The translations under genes and the position numbers were made by a program. A stretch of DNA of 60,000 nt, taken from Owenia fusiformis (taxonomy: Eukaryota > Annelida > Polychaeta > Sabellida > Oweniidae). The notes under the pieces are model-generated. The model did no database searches and was not told the DNA's origin. It saw nothing but the letters and a program-made list of their open reading frames with translations. This document shows, in pieces, positions 38,001-42,200 of the stretch. Positions within the stretch are counted from its first letter, which is position 1. Every line of letters begins with the position of its first letter. The DNA is taken from positions 24,929,375 to 24,989,374 of the forward strand of contig CAIIXF020000005.1 in assembly GCA_903813345.2 (NCBI GenBank). The letters run 5' to 3'.

Positions 38001-38912
38001 CTGTTTTATCTGGCCAGAATAGAAAGATTGAGGTTTGAATTATTTTTCTGCATCATTTAGGGTGTTAACTCGGGCTTGTATGACTACCAAAGCTCGATAA
38101 TCATGGTAAAGATGAGTAGGCCTAGGAGATAAGGGCATTCTCGGCCCAAGGCATTCCCGGACAAACCCTTGGTATCAGGTCAAAATCCTGGGCATTGTTA
38201 CATTTTACAATACCACATCGATAATATGATGTGTCTAATTTGAAGTTTCAATAAAGAAACCATATAAAACAAAGAATTATTGAAGATCGTCTCACAATGC
38301 CAGTGTCCGAGCTTACCCCTATGTCACAATGAATAGAATTTCCTTCATATTATTAATTAAAACTACAAGTGTGAAAATAAATATAAATATCTCCCATGAT
38401 GCATCGCTTCGGAAGGGACACATTTTCATTGGCACGCCGAACGAGTCGATTACTCTGAACGCAACGTCTGGAGATTGCAAAGTCAAAGATCATGATCTGC
38501 TAATTTCATTGGTCGAGGATGGAAATTCGTCATATGACCAATCACGTTGCGGGACGAATGCGCAGTAACCATGTAAGCTTAGCAATGAGATTCTACGTGG
38601 ATCTTTTTAACCTGATATTTATTACTTATTGTATATAACTTCCAAATACCGTGCCCTGTGTCCTGATCTGGAATCTAGTCTAACTGCTAAGCTTACTATT
38701 TTTTTGAAAAATATCAATATTTTTCTGAAATTAGCTTCATGACCTCTTGATCTTGGATTCAGACCAATAGGGCGACACAATGTGAAGAAACCATATAAAT
38801 ATTCAAACTGGCACAAATAATTTAGCAAAAAAGGATCTAATAAAGGATCATAAACGCACCTTTTGCTAATCTTTCTTCTTTTCATTTTCTCTTTTCTCCC
38901 GCCATGTTGCAT
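1459..38912 (-). CDS. SLF2: SMC5-SMC6 complex localization factor 2 (SLF2/FAM178), complete, 17 exons
   Basis: In transcript order the exons are 38912-38860, 36255-35249, 34788-34513, 33930-33553, 33086-32960, 32504-32312, 30984-30915, 28742-28696, 26841-26670, 26444-26349, 24637-24421, 24170-24072, 23329-23170, 19323-19147, 17561-17436, 12746-12660 and 2022-1459. All junctions are GT-AG, every phase matches, and the total is 3849 nt (1282 residues; human SLF2 is about 1,180). Known role: SLF2 with SLF1 (or SIMC1) loads the SMC5/6 complex at damaged DNA and on extrachromosomal DNA. Seen: a PIP-box-like DQCITNFF (residues 19-26), matching the QSIIDFF near the N-terminus of vertebrate SLF2; a long disordered, basic and Ser-rich N-terminal half; acidic stretches around 572-640; then the helical C-terminal domain with HPGEE (about 729), FRIVSSCTNS, TWVPS (about 839), ADWNKQ, and VKDHMARLHSKW (1096-1107). 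Each matches the human protein in order. Odd: a duplicated exon (3/4) and a repeat-bearing C-terminal tail. The 5' end is head-to-head with DDRGK1. Confidence 0.9.
3299..3385. repeat. Dispersed repeat with TGTCACCAC / GTGGTGACA ends, copy 1
   Basis: Starts TGTCACCACCTGCCATT and ends GGTGGTGACATAA. Related copies are at 22708-22806 and, reversed, at 43981-44080. The shared parts include CCACAAAAAAGTTGGA and the inverted ends, which suggests a small transposable element. Confidence 0.6.
6255..6530. repeat. Dispersed repeat family, copy 1 (other copy 50665-50880)
   Basis: TTTGAGGAAAATTAAAGAT, AATTTATAACATATTGT, TTGCTTGTAATTTTGTCAC and GATCTGATTCTGCCTTTAAT all recur in the same order and orientation at 50665-50880. 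It ends shortly before the first nested glycosyltransferase-like gene. Confidence 0.6.
6757..7893 (+). CDS. Putative type II membrane glycosyltransferase, copy 1 (intronless, nested in SLF2)
   Basis: Single-exon ORF. I chose the ATG at 6757 because MFQKM and the following hydrophobic stretch align with the start of the neighbouring paralogue (MIRKM) and give 378 residues against its 381. In-frame ATGs at 6649 and 6733 would lengthen it. Topology: short basic N-terminus, one hydrophobic anchor (about residues 5-29), a variable stem, then a luminal domain, as in Golgi type II enzymes. In the domain, YMYTNGDIL looks like the N/D-x-D nucleotide-sugar motif of GT-A folds. PWHTIPAFVIGSVRFDNWL followed by KIPVFDITQ...VVHQAG resembles the IGRxxWDNWL...TxxHQ end of uncharacterised glycosyltransferase-like proteins. 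It lies antisense inside the last SLF2 intron. The family cannot be named precisely and the substrate is unknown. From codon 74 on it is almost identical to copy 2. The glycosyltransferase call is an inference from motifs. Confidence 0.62.
   Translation: MFQKMLPIGGFAIIFTLINASLMLGFAAKPYGTIQDKMREFDMRNMKEAEVFEQNNEDMCISKAIYSKKTQAKRKFLTLFTTFADAEPIRYTVQNNTICNYLNFPEDLVHLVAFVDKAVYQYQFNEHINICGGHSNFDIKRWHLVVLPKSSTYLDRPFLKDMFIYAMREFDSELYMYTNGDILYPWGHLQRSFQAVTTFVERHELHEYIISGLRREVTFYSGSGLDVEKLNTGDDEEILNIGNSFEPTRPYALDYFITNKTSFPWHTIPAFVIGSVRFDNWLVMYANKLKIPVFDITQSTPVVHQAGIPKIGDKRARDTNNYNLQLFQESIINNKNYGRIKQCAHFRTIFFKHRVKVIKNNYYLRECMHKDMFYIPIL
7894..9737. other. Spacer between the two nested paralogues
   Basis: No supported gene. 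AT-rich, with mariner-like end words (CAGTGTTGGCCAAAAAAT near 8260; GGACACCCTGTA near 9650-9662) and an interspersed-repeat segment at about 9128-9298. The region before the second ORF (9600-9737) is the likely promoter and 5' UTR of copy 2. Confidence 0.5.
9128..9298. repeat. Interspersed repeat ending in GGATGGATGG...GGGATAATGA, copy 1
   Basis: CAATATACATCTTTCCACCA, GATGGATGGATGG, AGAGGGCTTC and TTCGTTGGGATAATGA occur in order. The same word series recurs near 12465-12595, with related ends near 17130-17247, 27975-28050 and 47160-47200. Confidence 0.6.
9738..10883 (+). CDS. Putative type II membrane glycosyltransferase, copy 2 (intronless, nested in SLF2)
   Basis: A 381-residue ORF opening MIRKM, then a strongly hydrophobic anchor (about residues 6-27, with IALVILAIIIIAK), a variable stem and a catalytic-like domain with the same YMYTNGDIL and SVRFDNWL...VVHQAG landmarks as copy 1. 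Between about 9939 and 10790 it aligns to 6976-7830 without gaps at a constant offset of 2963 bp and differs at only scattered bases, synonymous sites included. The first 67 codons and the last 40 or so have clearly diverged, keeping only K.YGT at the stem and C..FRT, IKN and EC near the end. Same strand as copy 1, antisense to SLF2. An intact frame and a plausible anchor argue that it is functional. Specific activity unknown. Confidence 0.62.
   Translation: MIRKMHSIALVILAIIIIAKLIFDLKIYGTMVSGSGKVDKILCKHSVNEPKNTYTFQQNHSQDPKLRRKFLTLFTTFADAEPIRYTVQNNTICNYLNFPEDLVHLVAFVQKAVYQYQFKEHINICGGHSNFDIKRWHLVVLPKSSTYLDRPFLKDMFIYAMREFDSELYMYTNGDILYPWGHLQRSFQAVTTFVERHELHEYIISGLRRDVTFYSGSGLNVKKLHTGDEEEILNIGNGFEPILLYALDYFITNKTSFPWHTIPAFVIGSVRFDNWLVMYANKLKIPVFDITQSTPVVHQAGIPKIGDKRGKDANNYNIQLFHESVNDVKMGKISECGDFRTLLSKQGVVVIKNKEYNVECVYFSLYPNVMTESDGYLGLQK
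11481..11975. repeat. 162-bp tandem repeat, three nearly identical copies
   Basis: AGGACGGAAAATCCAAAATGG begins at 11498, 11660 and 11822, an exact 162-bp period. Copies differ at single bases only (for example GACATTGAT versus GACGTTGAT). The third copy breaks off into a GC-rich CCGCCCGCCCACCCGCC stretch near 11980-12000. Confidence 0.92.
12465..12595. repeat. Interspersed repeat, copy 2
   Basis: Repeats the words CAATATACATCTTTCCACCA, TACTTGAATT, GGACAGAGGGCTTC and CATTGGATAAT in the order seen at 9128-9298. Confidence 0.6.
12660..12746 (-). CDS. SLF2: SLF2 exon 16
   Basis: 87 nt, phase 0-0, acceptor TTGCAG, donor GTGAGT. Encodes ESLNKVSRDMMTMLH... with DIRQMDNTR. It corresponds to the helix just before VKDxxARxHxKW in human SLF2. 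Confidence 0.85.
12747..14275. other. SLF2 intron: AT-rich, short tandem repeats
   Basis: Contains a TA dinucleotide run at 12781-12801 and a 15-bp minisatellite at 13358-13438. The small ORF at 13033-13299 lacks coding features. Nothing else was recognised. Confidence 0.5.
13358..13438. repeat. 15-bp minisatellite (GTCTTTATGTCTGAT), about 5 copies
   Basis: Five consecutive variants of ATGTCTTTATGTCTG, one copy with an extra base. Confidence 0.85.
14281..15894. mobile_element. Non-autonomous hAT-like DNA transposon, 1614 bp, TSD TATTG
   Basis: Terminal inverted repeats CAGGGTTCGTACAC at 14281 and its complement ending at 15894. It is flanked by TATTG at 14276-14280 and 15895-15899, read as a 5-bp target-site duplication. 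Subterminal words GGAAATGTCAGGGAA are repeated several times near both ends, in the same orientation. No transposase frame is present. A CAG...CTG terminus is typical of hAT elements, and a 5-bp duplication fits the hAT5 type. Superfamily assignment is an inference. Confidence 0.82.
15421..15757. repeat. Cluster of GAATATGgCATA words in both orientations
   Basis: At least nine copies of GAATATGnCATA or its complement TATGnCATATTC within 340 bp, several next to GCGG or CCGC. They can pair as nested hairpins. The cluster lies in the interior of the hAT-like element. Confidence 0.75.
15900..17435. other. SLF2 intron downstream of the hAT-like element
   Basis: No exon recognised. A GATGGATGGACAGAGG...TTTCGATGGGCTATTA segment at 17130-17247 belongs to the interspersed family seen at 9128 and 12465. 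ORFs at 16386-16646 and 16925-17227 are not supported. Confidence 0.5.
17436..17561 (-). CDS. SLF2: SLF2 exon 15
   Basis: 126 nt, phase 0-0. The acceptor is GGTAG|CTGAGT; a CAG 18 nt further in is an in-frame alternative. Encodes LSILQPIICKMKQSLDDLY followed by KLTSVLNLLDLVVG, a hydrophobic helical segment equivalent to the YLTYILLHLVG stretch of human SLF2. Confidence 0.85.
17562..19146. other. SLF2 intron with AGTACT-rich repeats
   Basis: Between 18190 and 18800 the words AGTACT, AGCACT and GAGTACTC are extremely dense. The segment GCCACCTGGTGGTGAAACTGG at 18203 recurs as GCCACCTGGTGATGAAACTGG at 32772, so it is a dispersed repeat. No exon was seen. Confidence 0.55.
18247..18530. repeat. 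Tandem repeat, about 109-bp period, 2.5 copies, rich in AGTACT
   Basis: TAAATGAGTACT recurs at 18325 and 18434, and GATTTTTCATTACTCAAT recurs in the same register. Units carry the palindromic word GAGTACTC. Confidence 0.7.
19147..19323 (-). CDS. SLF2: SLF2 exon 14
   Basis: 177 nt, phase 0-0, acceptor TCTTCAG, donor GTATGG. Encodes RLFLCDTLPTLSMHHHNRVY then LLPPGERGTYLRRHTALRVL. This fits the human stretch with ELSSHPHNLLWLVQLVP and GRQLRQCLSLVI. The exon was located because the neighbouring exons left a gap of about 60 residues relative to human, and phases match on both sides. Confidence 0.82.
19440..22555. repeat. 44-bp minisatellite array, about 71 copies (3.1 kb)
   Basis: The consensus unit runs GGACCATCCAGACATATGAC, then CGAACATGCGAGGTTATTAT, then GATT. 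The period is exactly 44 bp almost throughout. Variants are confined to a few positions: ATTGG/ATAGG/ATTGA, GACCGAAC/GACAGAAC/GACCGCAC/GACCAAAC, and GCGAGG/GCAAGG. One unit near 22330 is short by one base. 44 is not a multiple of 3 and stops recur, so it is not coding. The array sits in SLF2 intron 13, its transcript-downstream edge about 117 nt before the exon 14 acceptor. Confidence 0.98.
22708..22806. repeat. Dispersed repeat with TGTCACCAC / GTGGTGGCAT ends, copy 2
   Basis: Begins TGTCACCACCTGCCATTTG and ends CACTTGTGGTGGTGGCAT. Carries CCACAAAAAAGTTGGAC as at 3299-3385. Confidence 0.6.
23022..23106. repeat. Inverted repeat, 22-bp perfect arms
   Basis: TATTGCTACTGAGATTGTCC at 23022 pairs with GGACAATCTCAGTAGCAATA ending at 23106. 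The full arms are 22 bp and the loop about 41 bp. It lies 64 bp from SLF2 exon 13. Confidence 0.9.
23170..23329 (-). CDS. SLF2: SLF2 exon 13
   Basis: 160 nt, starts with one base completing an Arg codon. Encodes PDCYSCANLSSLFVIVVNAA and later LNAFSIADWNKQ, matching MSLEKQLK...IRDWNTK of human SLF2. Donor GTACTC. Confidence 0.87.
23330..24071. other. SLF2 intron 12 with a mariner-type MITE
   Basis: Apart from the MITE at 23702-23877, AT-rich DNA without recognised features. Confidence 0.5.
23702..23877. mobile_element. Tc1/mariner-type MITE, 176 bp, TA target duplication
   Basis: Left end TATTGGGTGGGCCAAAAAAA, right end complement TACAGGGTGGGCCAAAAAAA. The inverted repeats extend through ACAATACCC and TTTAAAGAT (about 40 bp) and TA is present at both edges. 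No coding capacity. Confidence 0.85.
24072..24170 (-). CDS. SLF2: SLF2 exon 12
   Basis: 99 nt, acceptor TTTCAG, donor GTAAGT. Encodes YIVPHCPVNNDQVYNRENLV then FIIKTITLAVQKR. The exon ends AG and the next exon supplies G (Arg). It corresponds to the ILNVVKFLGLC region of human SLF2. Confidence 0.85.
24421..24637 (-). CDS. SLF2: SLF2 exon 11
   Basis: 217 nt, acceptor TTTCAG, donor GTAATA. Encodes VSSCTNSMVTHAAFKIIYD, then YTWVPSIGEVVNSLCAMGAS and CPVEELV. These align with FRMMSV, PWIPSLSDVAAVFFNMGI and FPLENLQ of human SLF2, one of the strongest family signatures in the gene. Confidence 0.9.
24638..26348. other. SLF2 intron 10: dispersed repeats
   Basis: At 24770-24840 a segment CTAGACAACAGCAATGCCAA recurs at 33128 as CTAGATAACAGCAATGCCAA, so it is an interspersed repeat. 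From 25985 to 26335 lie copies of the approximately 146-bp satellite (see 26900-28045). No exon was recognised between 24638 and 26348. Confidence 0.5.
25985..26335. repeat. Diverged satellite copies related to 26900-28045
   Basis: Words GGGATAATGAG, GAGCAGAGGTCC, GGCCATATTAAAAATTCC, AACCAAATCCATCAACTGGT and GGGATAATGAG recur. Two partial units lie on the other side of SLF2 exons 9 and 10. Confidence 0.65.
26349..26444 (-). CDS. SLF2: SLF2 exon 10
   Basis: 96 nt, acceptor ATTGTAG, donor GTAGGA. Encodes EMMLELLTCDMIQLLWNKVS then LLNYIFRI. The split codons fit exon 9 (G|AG, Glu) and exon 11 (G|TT, Val). Equivalent to YHYVQCPVPVLKWLFRMMS of human SLF2. Confidence 0.87.
26670..26841 (-). CDS. 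SLF2: SLF2 exon 9 (HPGEE motif)
   Basis: 172 nt, acceptor TTATAG, donor GTAAGG. Encodes FQVENRKIMERHPGEEVFS then TEELTLHGCGFKAGNSYIDK, matching DAIPDHHPGEEIF and YTLDLRDSGFIGQSAVEK of human SLF2. It marks the start of the folded C-terminal domain. Confidence 0.92.
26900..28045. repeat. Diverged satellite, about 146-bp period, 7-8 copies
   Basis: The words GGCGGCCATTTTGAAATTCA, CTTCTTGAGCAGA, CCCTAGGCATCAGCATA, AACCAAATCCATC, ACTGGTATTTGAGTTATCAA and AGATTACG repeat in order. The GCCATTTTG landmark falls at about 27052, 27290, 27437, 27583, 27729 and 27867, with one or two shortened units. The block ends TTCGTTCGGTGGGATAATGA, the terminus of a family found elsewhere in the window. Confidence 0.88.
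28046..28695. other. SLF2 intron 8 remainder, with a degenerate pogo-like MITE copy
   Basis: At 28540-28670 GACCTGTGAAGTGGAACACC ... GTTCCACTAAGACAGGTTTA resembles the element at 50413-50595 but with eroded ends. Otherwise nothing recognised. Confidence 0.5.
28696..28742 (-). CDS. SLF2: SLF2 exon 8 (micro-exon)
   Basis: 47 nt, acceptor TTTTAG, donor GTACAG. Encodes TGENLGHDSREKLKK, joining exon 7 (G|AC, Asp) to FQVENRK in exon 9. Parallels EEHKEFLKKFSV before HPGEE in human SLF2. Confidence 0.8.
28980..30442. mobile_element. Fold-back DNA element, 1463 bp, TSD ATTAT, with recurrent GTACGGTGACG words
   Basis: Arms of about 470 bp (28980-29450 and 29974-30442) are inverted copies and begin CACGCCTAACCATCGC. 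ATTAT flanks both sides (28975-28979, 30443-30447). The word GTACGGTGACG or its complement CGTCACCGTAC, often followed by CAGC, occurs near the outer tips, just inside them and at the inner ends of both arms. The centre (about 29451-29973) is unique and includes AAGATGGCGGACAGGAAG. No transposase frame. It lies in SLF2 intron 7. Confidence 0.85.
30915..30984 (-). CDS. SLF2: SLF2 exon 7
   Basis: 70 nt, acceptor TTCTAG, donor GTAATC, starts phase 0. Encodes NASMRAGDEAEVEEKEDSQ then LSLN, an acidic linker like the EEDSTDDEDGLL of human SLF2 ahead of the folded domain. Confidence 0.8.
31074..31210. repeat. Long imperfect hairpin
   Basis: AATATAGACC...GGTGTTATATCGACGAAT...AACCCCACAGGG pairs with CCCTGCAGGGTTTATTCG...ATATAACACC...GGTCTATATT. 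Stem about 55 bp with few mismatches. Confidence 0.85.
31415..31545. repeat. Nested hairpin around GTATTTCAC/GTGAAATAC
   Basis: Outer pairing TTATTCAATGATT...GAAAATATTCTTCCC with GGGAAGAATATTTTC...AATCATTGTATAA. Inner pairing GTATTTCAC with GTGAAATAC around GATGCGCTAGCAGA. Confidence 0.82.
31966..31997. repeat. Short perfect hairpin
   Basis: GCGTTGGGATAC, six-base loop, GTATCCCAACGC. It is followed by TGACGTCA, a CRE-type palindrome. Confidence 0.85.
32312..32504 (-). CDS. SLF2: SLF2 exon 6
   Basis: 193 nt, acceptor TTCCAG. The donor chosen is GTCAGT, because it keeps phase 0 for exon 7; the exon could extend slightly if another donor is used. Encodes GACLEPSDNEDESLSEEDSY, then LDAKVFDDLIKRTMKLKTII, comparable with the DSDEEE... 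and NTLERLVKEM stretches of human SLF2. Confidence 0.75.
32960..33086 (-). CDS. SLF2: SLF2 exon 5
   Basis: 127 nt, acceptor TTGCAG, donor GTAAGT. Encodes a very acidic stretch (DVDIEFSDVELSDSDNSDDD) followed by TPSALKAGDPTTSSIQAM. Split codons fit both neighbours. Confidence 0.83.
33553..33930 (-). CDS. SLF2: SLF2 exon 4 (carries the duplicated block)
   Basis: 378 nt, phase 1-1, acceptor TATAAAG (an AAG acceptor, the same as in exon 3), donor GTAGGA. The first half (ATTNERKGLLSTPKVKS, then NVKKSPFFDRYKKRSIEGP) is the same as in exon 3. The second half, ending RIQKPTGSLGSQMNS, is unique. Disordered, Ser/Glu rich; TPK, SPF and RSIEGP could be phosphorylation sites. Confidence 0.83.
33740..35300. 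repeat. Tandem segmental duplication inside SLF2 (two units, about 0.74-0.86 kb)
   Basis: Intron stretches 34095-34215 and 34937-35057 match (GATACAGCAGGACTCTC versus GATACAACAGGGCTATC; GCAAAGTGAGAGCATG versus GCAAAGTGAAAGCATG). Exon heads (33751-33910 / 34609-34768) and exon tails (34513-34560 / 35249-35296) also match. Intron copies have diverged visibly while the exon head is identical. Confidence 0.9.
34513..34788 (-). CDS. SLF2: SLF2 exon 3 (product of an intron-spanning duplication)
   Basis: 276 nt, phase 1-1, acceptor AAAAAAG, donor GTATTC. The head repeats the start of exon 4 (ATTNERKGLLSTPKVKS...). The tail (LQQSPNQRSTAG) repeats the end of exon 2 (HQSPNQQPTAG). 160 bp (34609-34768) are identical to 33751-33910 at a constant offset of 858 bp. 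Confidence 0.85.
35249..36255 (-). CDS. SLF2: SLF2 exon 2 (large disordered N-terminal exon)
   Basis: 1007 nt, acceptor TTTGCAG at 36262-36256, donor GTAATT. Opens DQCITNFFKTKTLEQENQ, carrying the PIP-box-like I..FF at about residues 22-26. Then RSQTKPLGYYKALDSGRKI, SNKRRHSES and several TPS/TPP and SPxx sites. It ends HQSPNQQPTAG. Highly charged, no fold predicted by eye. Confidence 0.88.
36487..36597. repeat. 15-bp minisatellite (GATTGGGATTTGGAC-like), about 7 copies
   Basis: Successive degenerate copies of TTGGGATTTGGACCA and GGATTCGGACCAA. The open frames on both strands are a by-product of the 15-bp period. Confidence 0.85.
36698..37510. mobile_element. Fold-back element, about 0.8 kb, ends CAACTGCTTACTTT
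   Basis: CAACTGCTTACTTTATATCT with TCCAAATGTT at 36698 is inverted at 37480-37510. Pairing extends through GATCAGGACTT and TCTTTATCC (about 110 bp). The interior holds a diverged direct duplication (TAGAATGTATGAATAAC / TAGAATGTATAAATAAC). No clear target duplication. Confidence 0.75.
37623..37660. repeat. Hairpin TGGTACCATGGGCTT / AAGCCCATGATGGTACCA
   Basis: Stem about 16 bp, loop TCAAG. Next to a second inverted pair. Confidence 0.85.
37671..37765. repeat. Inverted repeat AGCATAAGCCAAGGGAAA / TTTCCCTTGGCCTATGCC
   Basis: Arms of about 20 bp with two mismatches, loop about 50 bp. Confidence 0.7.
38860..38912 (-). CDS. SLF2: SLF2 exon 1 (start codon)
   Basis: ATG at 38912-38910, donor GTGCGT. 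Encodes MQHGGRKEKMKRRKISK plus AG of a Ser codon completed by exon 2. Basic, and leads straight into DQCITNFF as in vertebrate SLF2, where basic residues precede QSIIDFF. An internal ATG (MKRRKISK) is an alternative start. Confidence 0.75.
38893..38908 (-). promoter_or_regulatory. Overlapping YY1-like and E2F-like words at the SLF2 start
   Basis: On the - strand the bases read ACATGGCGGGAGAAAA. AnATGGCGG is the YY1 core and GGCGGGAG with flanking A/T is E2F-like. Both fall within the first codons. The binding call is an inference from motif match. Confidence 0.35.
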
Positions 38913-39150
38913 GTCAAGACAATATGTGGAACGGAAAACAAATTTTGGTCTAATACTTTATGTTTGTTCAACCCATAATTAGATCTACTCATAACAATTA
39001 ATCATTTAGTAAAATTGATAATTTTTTGTGATTGTAATATTAATGTGGAGTATTATTATTATAATTGGTATAAGAAATAGAGTTTCCTTCTTACTATATT
39101 TGTTTGCCATTTGGTGTGGCCTATTTCGAGCACCCTCTAGTGAGCAAAAA
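38913..39150. promoter_or_regulatory. Probable bidirectional promoter SLF2 / DDRGK1
   Basis: Only 238 bp separate the two start codons, which diverge. The spacer is AT-rich without a CpG-rich core. A CTCF-like word, CACCCTCTAGTGA, lies at 39131-39143, eight bases before the DDRGK1 ATG. Confidence 0.65.
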
Positions 39151-39238
39151 ATGGATCCACTAATCTACATTTCTGCAGCCGTTTTGGTTGGAATATTGCT
39201 TATTTTGGTCACATTCCTCAAATCATCGAGTCGGAAAG
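39151..39238 (+). CDS. DDRGK1: DDRGK1 exon 1 (start, membrane anchor)
   Basis: ATG 39151, donor [26 protein letters not shown], then TFLKSSSRK: a signal-anchor with basic residues after it, as in the family. Confidence 0.93.
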
Positions 39239-42200
39239 GTAAGCTATTTCTATAAAAAATGAATGAAGCTTATCCCCGATTCAAAATCGTCTCGATTACG
39301 CTTCGAATATGAGATTTTTTCTTCACAGATGTTAGAATGATGATGATGAAACCCGGTTATCCCGTTCCCGGACTATAGTCCTGCACTGATCGCATTCATT
39401 TGCCTGTACGATTACAACTTGGGAGATTTATCTACGCCCCTTACACTTAAGATACCTACCTCAATGCATTATAGAACTCAAGATGTAACTTCTAATATGT
39501 TGGAACCGCCGATTGTCTGGGTATATCGGCAGAACGGGAACATTTTCTCTTTTTCATCGAGAGAGATTCCATCACTTTTCAAAATGGCGGTTGGATTTAA
39601 AAGGGGAATCCCCCGTTTGGCTGTCCCGGATGTAGCCCGGAAGTACCAATATGGAGGAATTTGACGGTTGAAATAAGTTAAATGTTACACGCAAATATTA
39701 CGATCAAAAACGAAAATGTCTTCGTTCTGCCGATAAACCCAGACAATTGTGGATTCAACTACACGAAAAGAATGCTAAATTACCAAGGAATCTATTGAGG
39801 TAGGTTTCTTAAGTGGAAGGGGCGTAGATAATTCTCCCAAGTTGTAATCGTACAGGCAAATGTATGGGCTCCGTACAGGACCATAGTCCGGGAACGGGAT
39901 AAAAACCCGGAAGTTGCACATACATAGGCCTAATGGGTCCCGGCCTAATTCTCACTGTGGCCTAATGGAACATTTAGAACACAAACAACTGTACTGTTTG
40001 CTCCATTGAAATGCATGTAAATCAAGATAGGTTTGAAAAGTCATTGATCAATTTACATGGGGTTTACGATAAAGACCGACTCCTCTTGTAGCCAGGGTTC
40101 TCCCCCGGTTCTCCTAAGCAGCGGACCAACGGCATTTGACCAGTAGATTTCAGCTTGGTCTGAGACATTTCAAAAAGTGCTGGACCGAGTGTCCACCTCG
40201 ATTTATGCCTGTTTTTCTGCGAAAAGGAACAATTTTGGACAGGTAGAACTTGATCTATTATCTTCAAAAAGACATACCCTAATTCCCTGTCCCCAATGAT
40301 TTCAAATCATGTTGTAGTTTTACTGATACTGGATCAAAACCCGGGATCAAACCAAAAGTGTTACCCGTCAGTGAAAATGAAATTTAAATCTGTCAATCAA
40401 CTCATAAATGAAACCTCCCAGCTCTGACATTTGACCAATCAGAAAGCATTTCAATGTAAACAACCATTGACATGTGAAGTGTGCCCAGTCTCAGCCAACA
40501 ACCAATCAAATCGTGTATATTGCTGTCACACTAAATGCTTACAGCTAAGATAAATAATACCCATCTCAAGGATGGAATGTAAACTATCAAATTAGAAGAA
40601 CTTGAAATCCCTATGATATTTTATTGGATTAATCTTCCCAATACAATATATTTTGCAATGAAATGTGTATTTAGAAGTAAGTAGTAGCATCAAGCCATCA
40701 AGTTCCATGCTCACTGGTGATCCACTCGATTACGCTGGTCACCAAAACGGTTTGTTTTGGTAACAAAATGTCAGAACATCGAAGGTACGATTTTTCTCTT
40801 TTCCTCATTTCAGGCGTTGTAGGCAGAATTCCCAAGACATTTTTTAACACAAACGTGTATCAGTATCATATGTTTAAGAAAATTTACATATTTGCGAACT
40901 AATAGTTCAGAAGACAACAGAATTGTCGATTTAATTATTAATGGCAGTTATAAATGGCGGTTATGTCCGCCATTTGTGACAACGGTATCTGACTTTATTA
41001 TAGTCAAGCTATTCCAGTGAGAACCTATCATTGCTATGGGAATCCATGCTTATTTTTTACTGAAAGTAAGTGTAAGCCTGTAATTAATGAAAATTATATG
41101 TTTTTAATAAAAATGATTTTTTATTTTCATACTGATTACTGAACACGATATAATGTCATACTGATTACTGAACACGATGTAATGTTACGTGCGTTCTTTT
41201 GCCAGGATCAAAAGTGACCAATTAAGCACACCATCATCCTCCTAAGCAGGTATCCAAAATCCGTACATTGGAAAGCTTTACCGGATTGATGTTAAACAAC
41301 TGAGAAGTCAAACATGTCCTGAGTTATACCTCAGTCTGAACATTTCCAACCAAATTGTAACAAATATCAGACTAGAGTATATAGTCTAAGATTGTGGCTG
41401 CCCTAATTATCCCATCGAACAAAGTTCTTTTAACCAGTGTTGCTAACACCAGCTCAACACCATAATTACCCCCAATCTTTTACATCTGCTATTGCCATAA
41501 ATGCTTAAGAAGTGAAACCCCCCTCCAAATTAAGTCAGAAAAGTTTGTGAATAATGTATATTTTGATATTTTACACTAAAACGGATAGAAAACATTCTTT
41601 ACAGGGTATGATGATGCTGCAGAACCTGCAGAAAATTAGGCTATTTGGATGGTAATGTGGTTTGGTTTATAAGTCATGCTCCATAAGTATGCCTCCTCTC
41701 CTTAGACTGGTTCACCACATTTGTAATGAAATGGTTTCATCAAAAATATTCTTTACAGGGGATGATGCTGCAGAACCGGCAGAAGAGAGGCCAGCACGTA
41801 ATGTACGTGCACCCGCTAACATTCCAGCTGCTGCTAGGGCCAGGCAAAGAGTTGGTAGAAGAAGAATGAATAGAGCCAACCAAGACTCTGGTAAGTTTTG
41901 GTGATATAATGTATAAAAAGGATCTCCTAATGGCTTGAGGCTCTCAAAAAGAAAATTTAGATAATAATAGTCGAGATGCGAGTAGAAATAATCTTGATTT
42001 ACGTCATCATAAATTCAAAATTTAGTCAAAGTGATATTATATTTGAAATCCACATGTAAAATTACATCTATAAATCTGGTGTTAAAAAGTGTTTCTCAAC
42101 TTTCTGAAAATCTAATTTTCTTTGAATTTATGGTAATACTATATAACTGAGCTTGTAATACCATTTACAGATGAAGAAGAACCGGAAGATGATATATTCC

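Larger units (their letters stand above)
36256..38859. other. SLF2 intron 1: minisatellite, fold-back element, hairpins
   Basis: Apart from the repeats listed at 36487-36597, 36698-37510, 37623-37660 and 37671-37765, no features were recognised. ORFs at 38329-38568 and 37520-37705 lack support. Confidence 0.55.

Noticed and set aside
39419-39664. 81-codon frame in DDRGK1 intron 1
   Set aside because: It lies in the left arm and centre of a fold-back element and has no family match.
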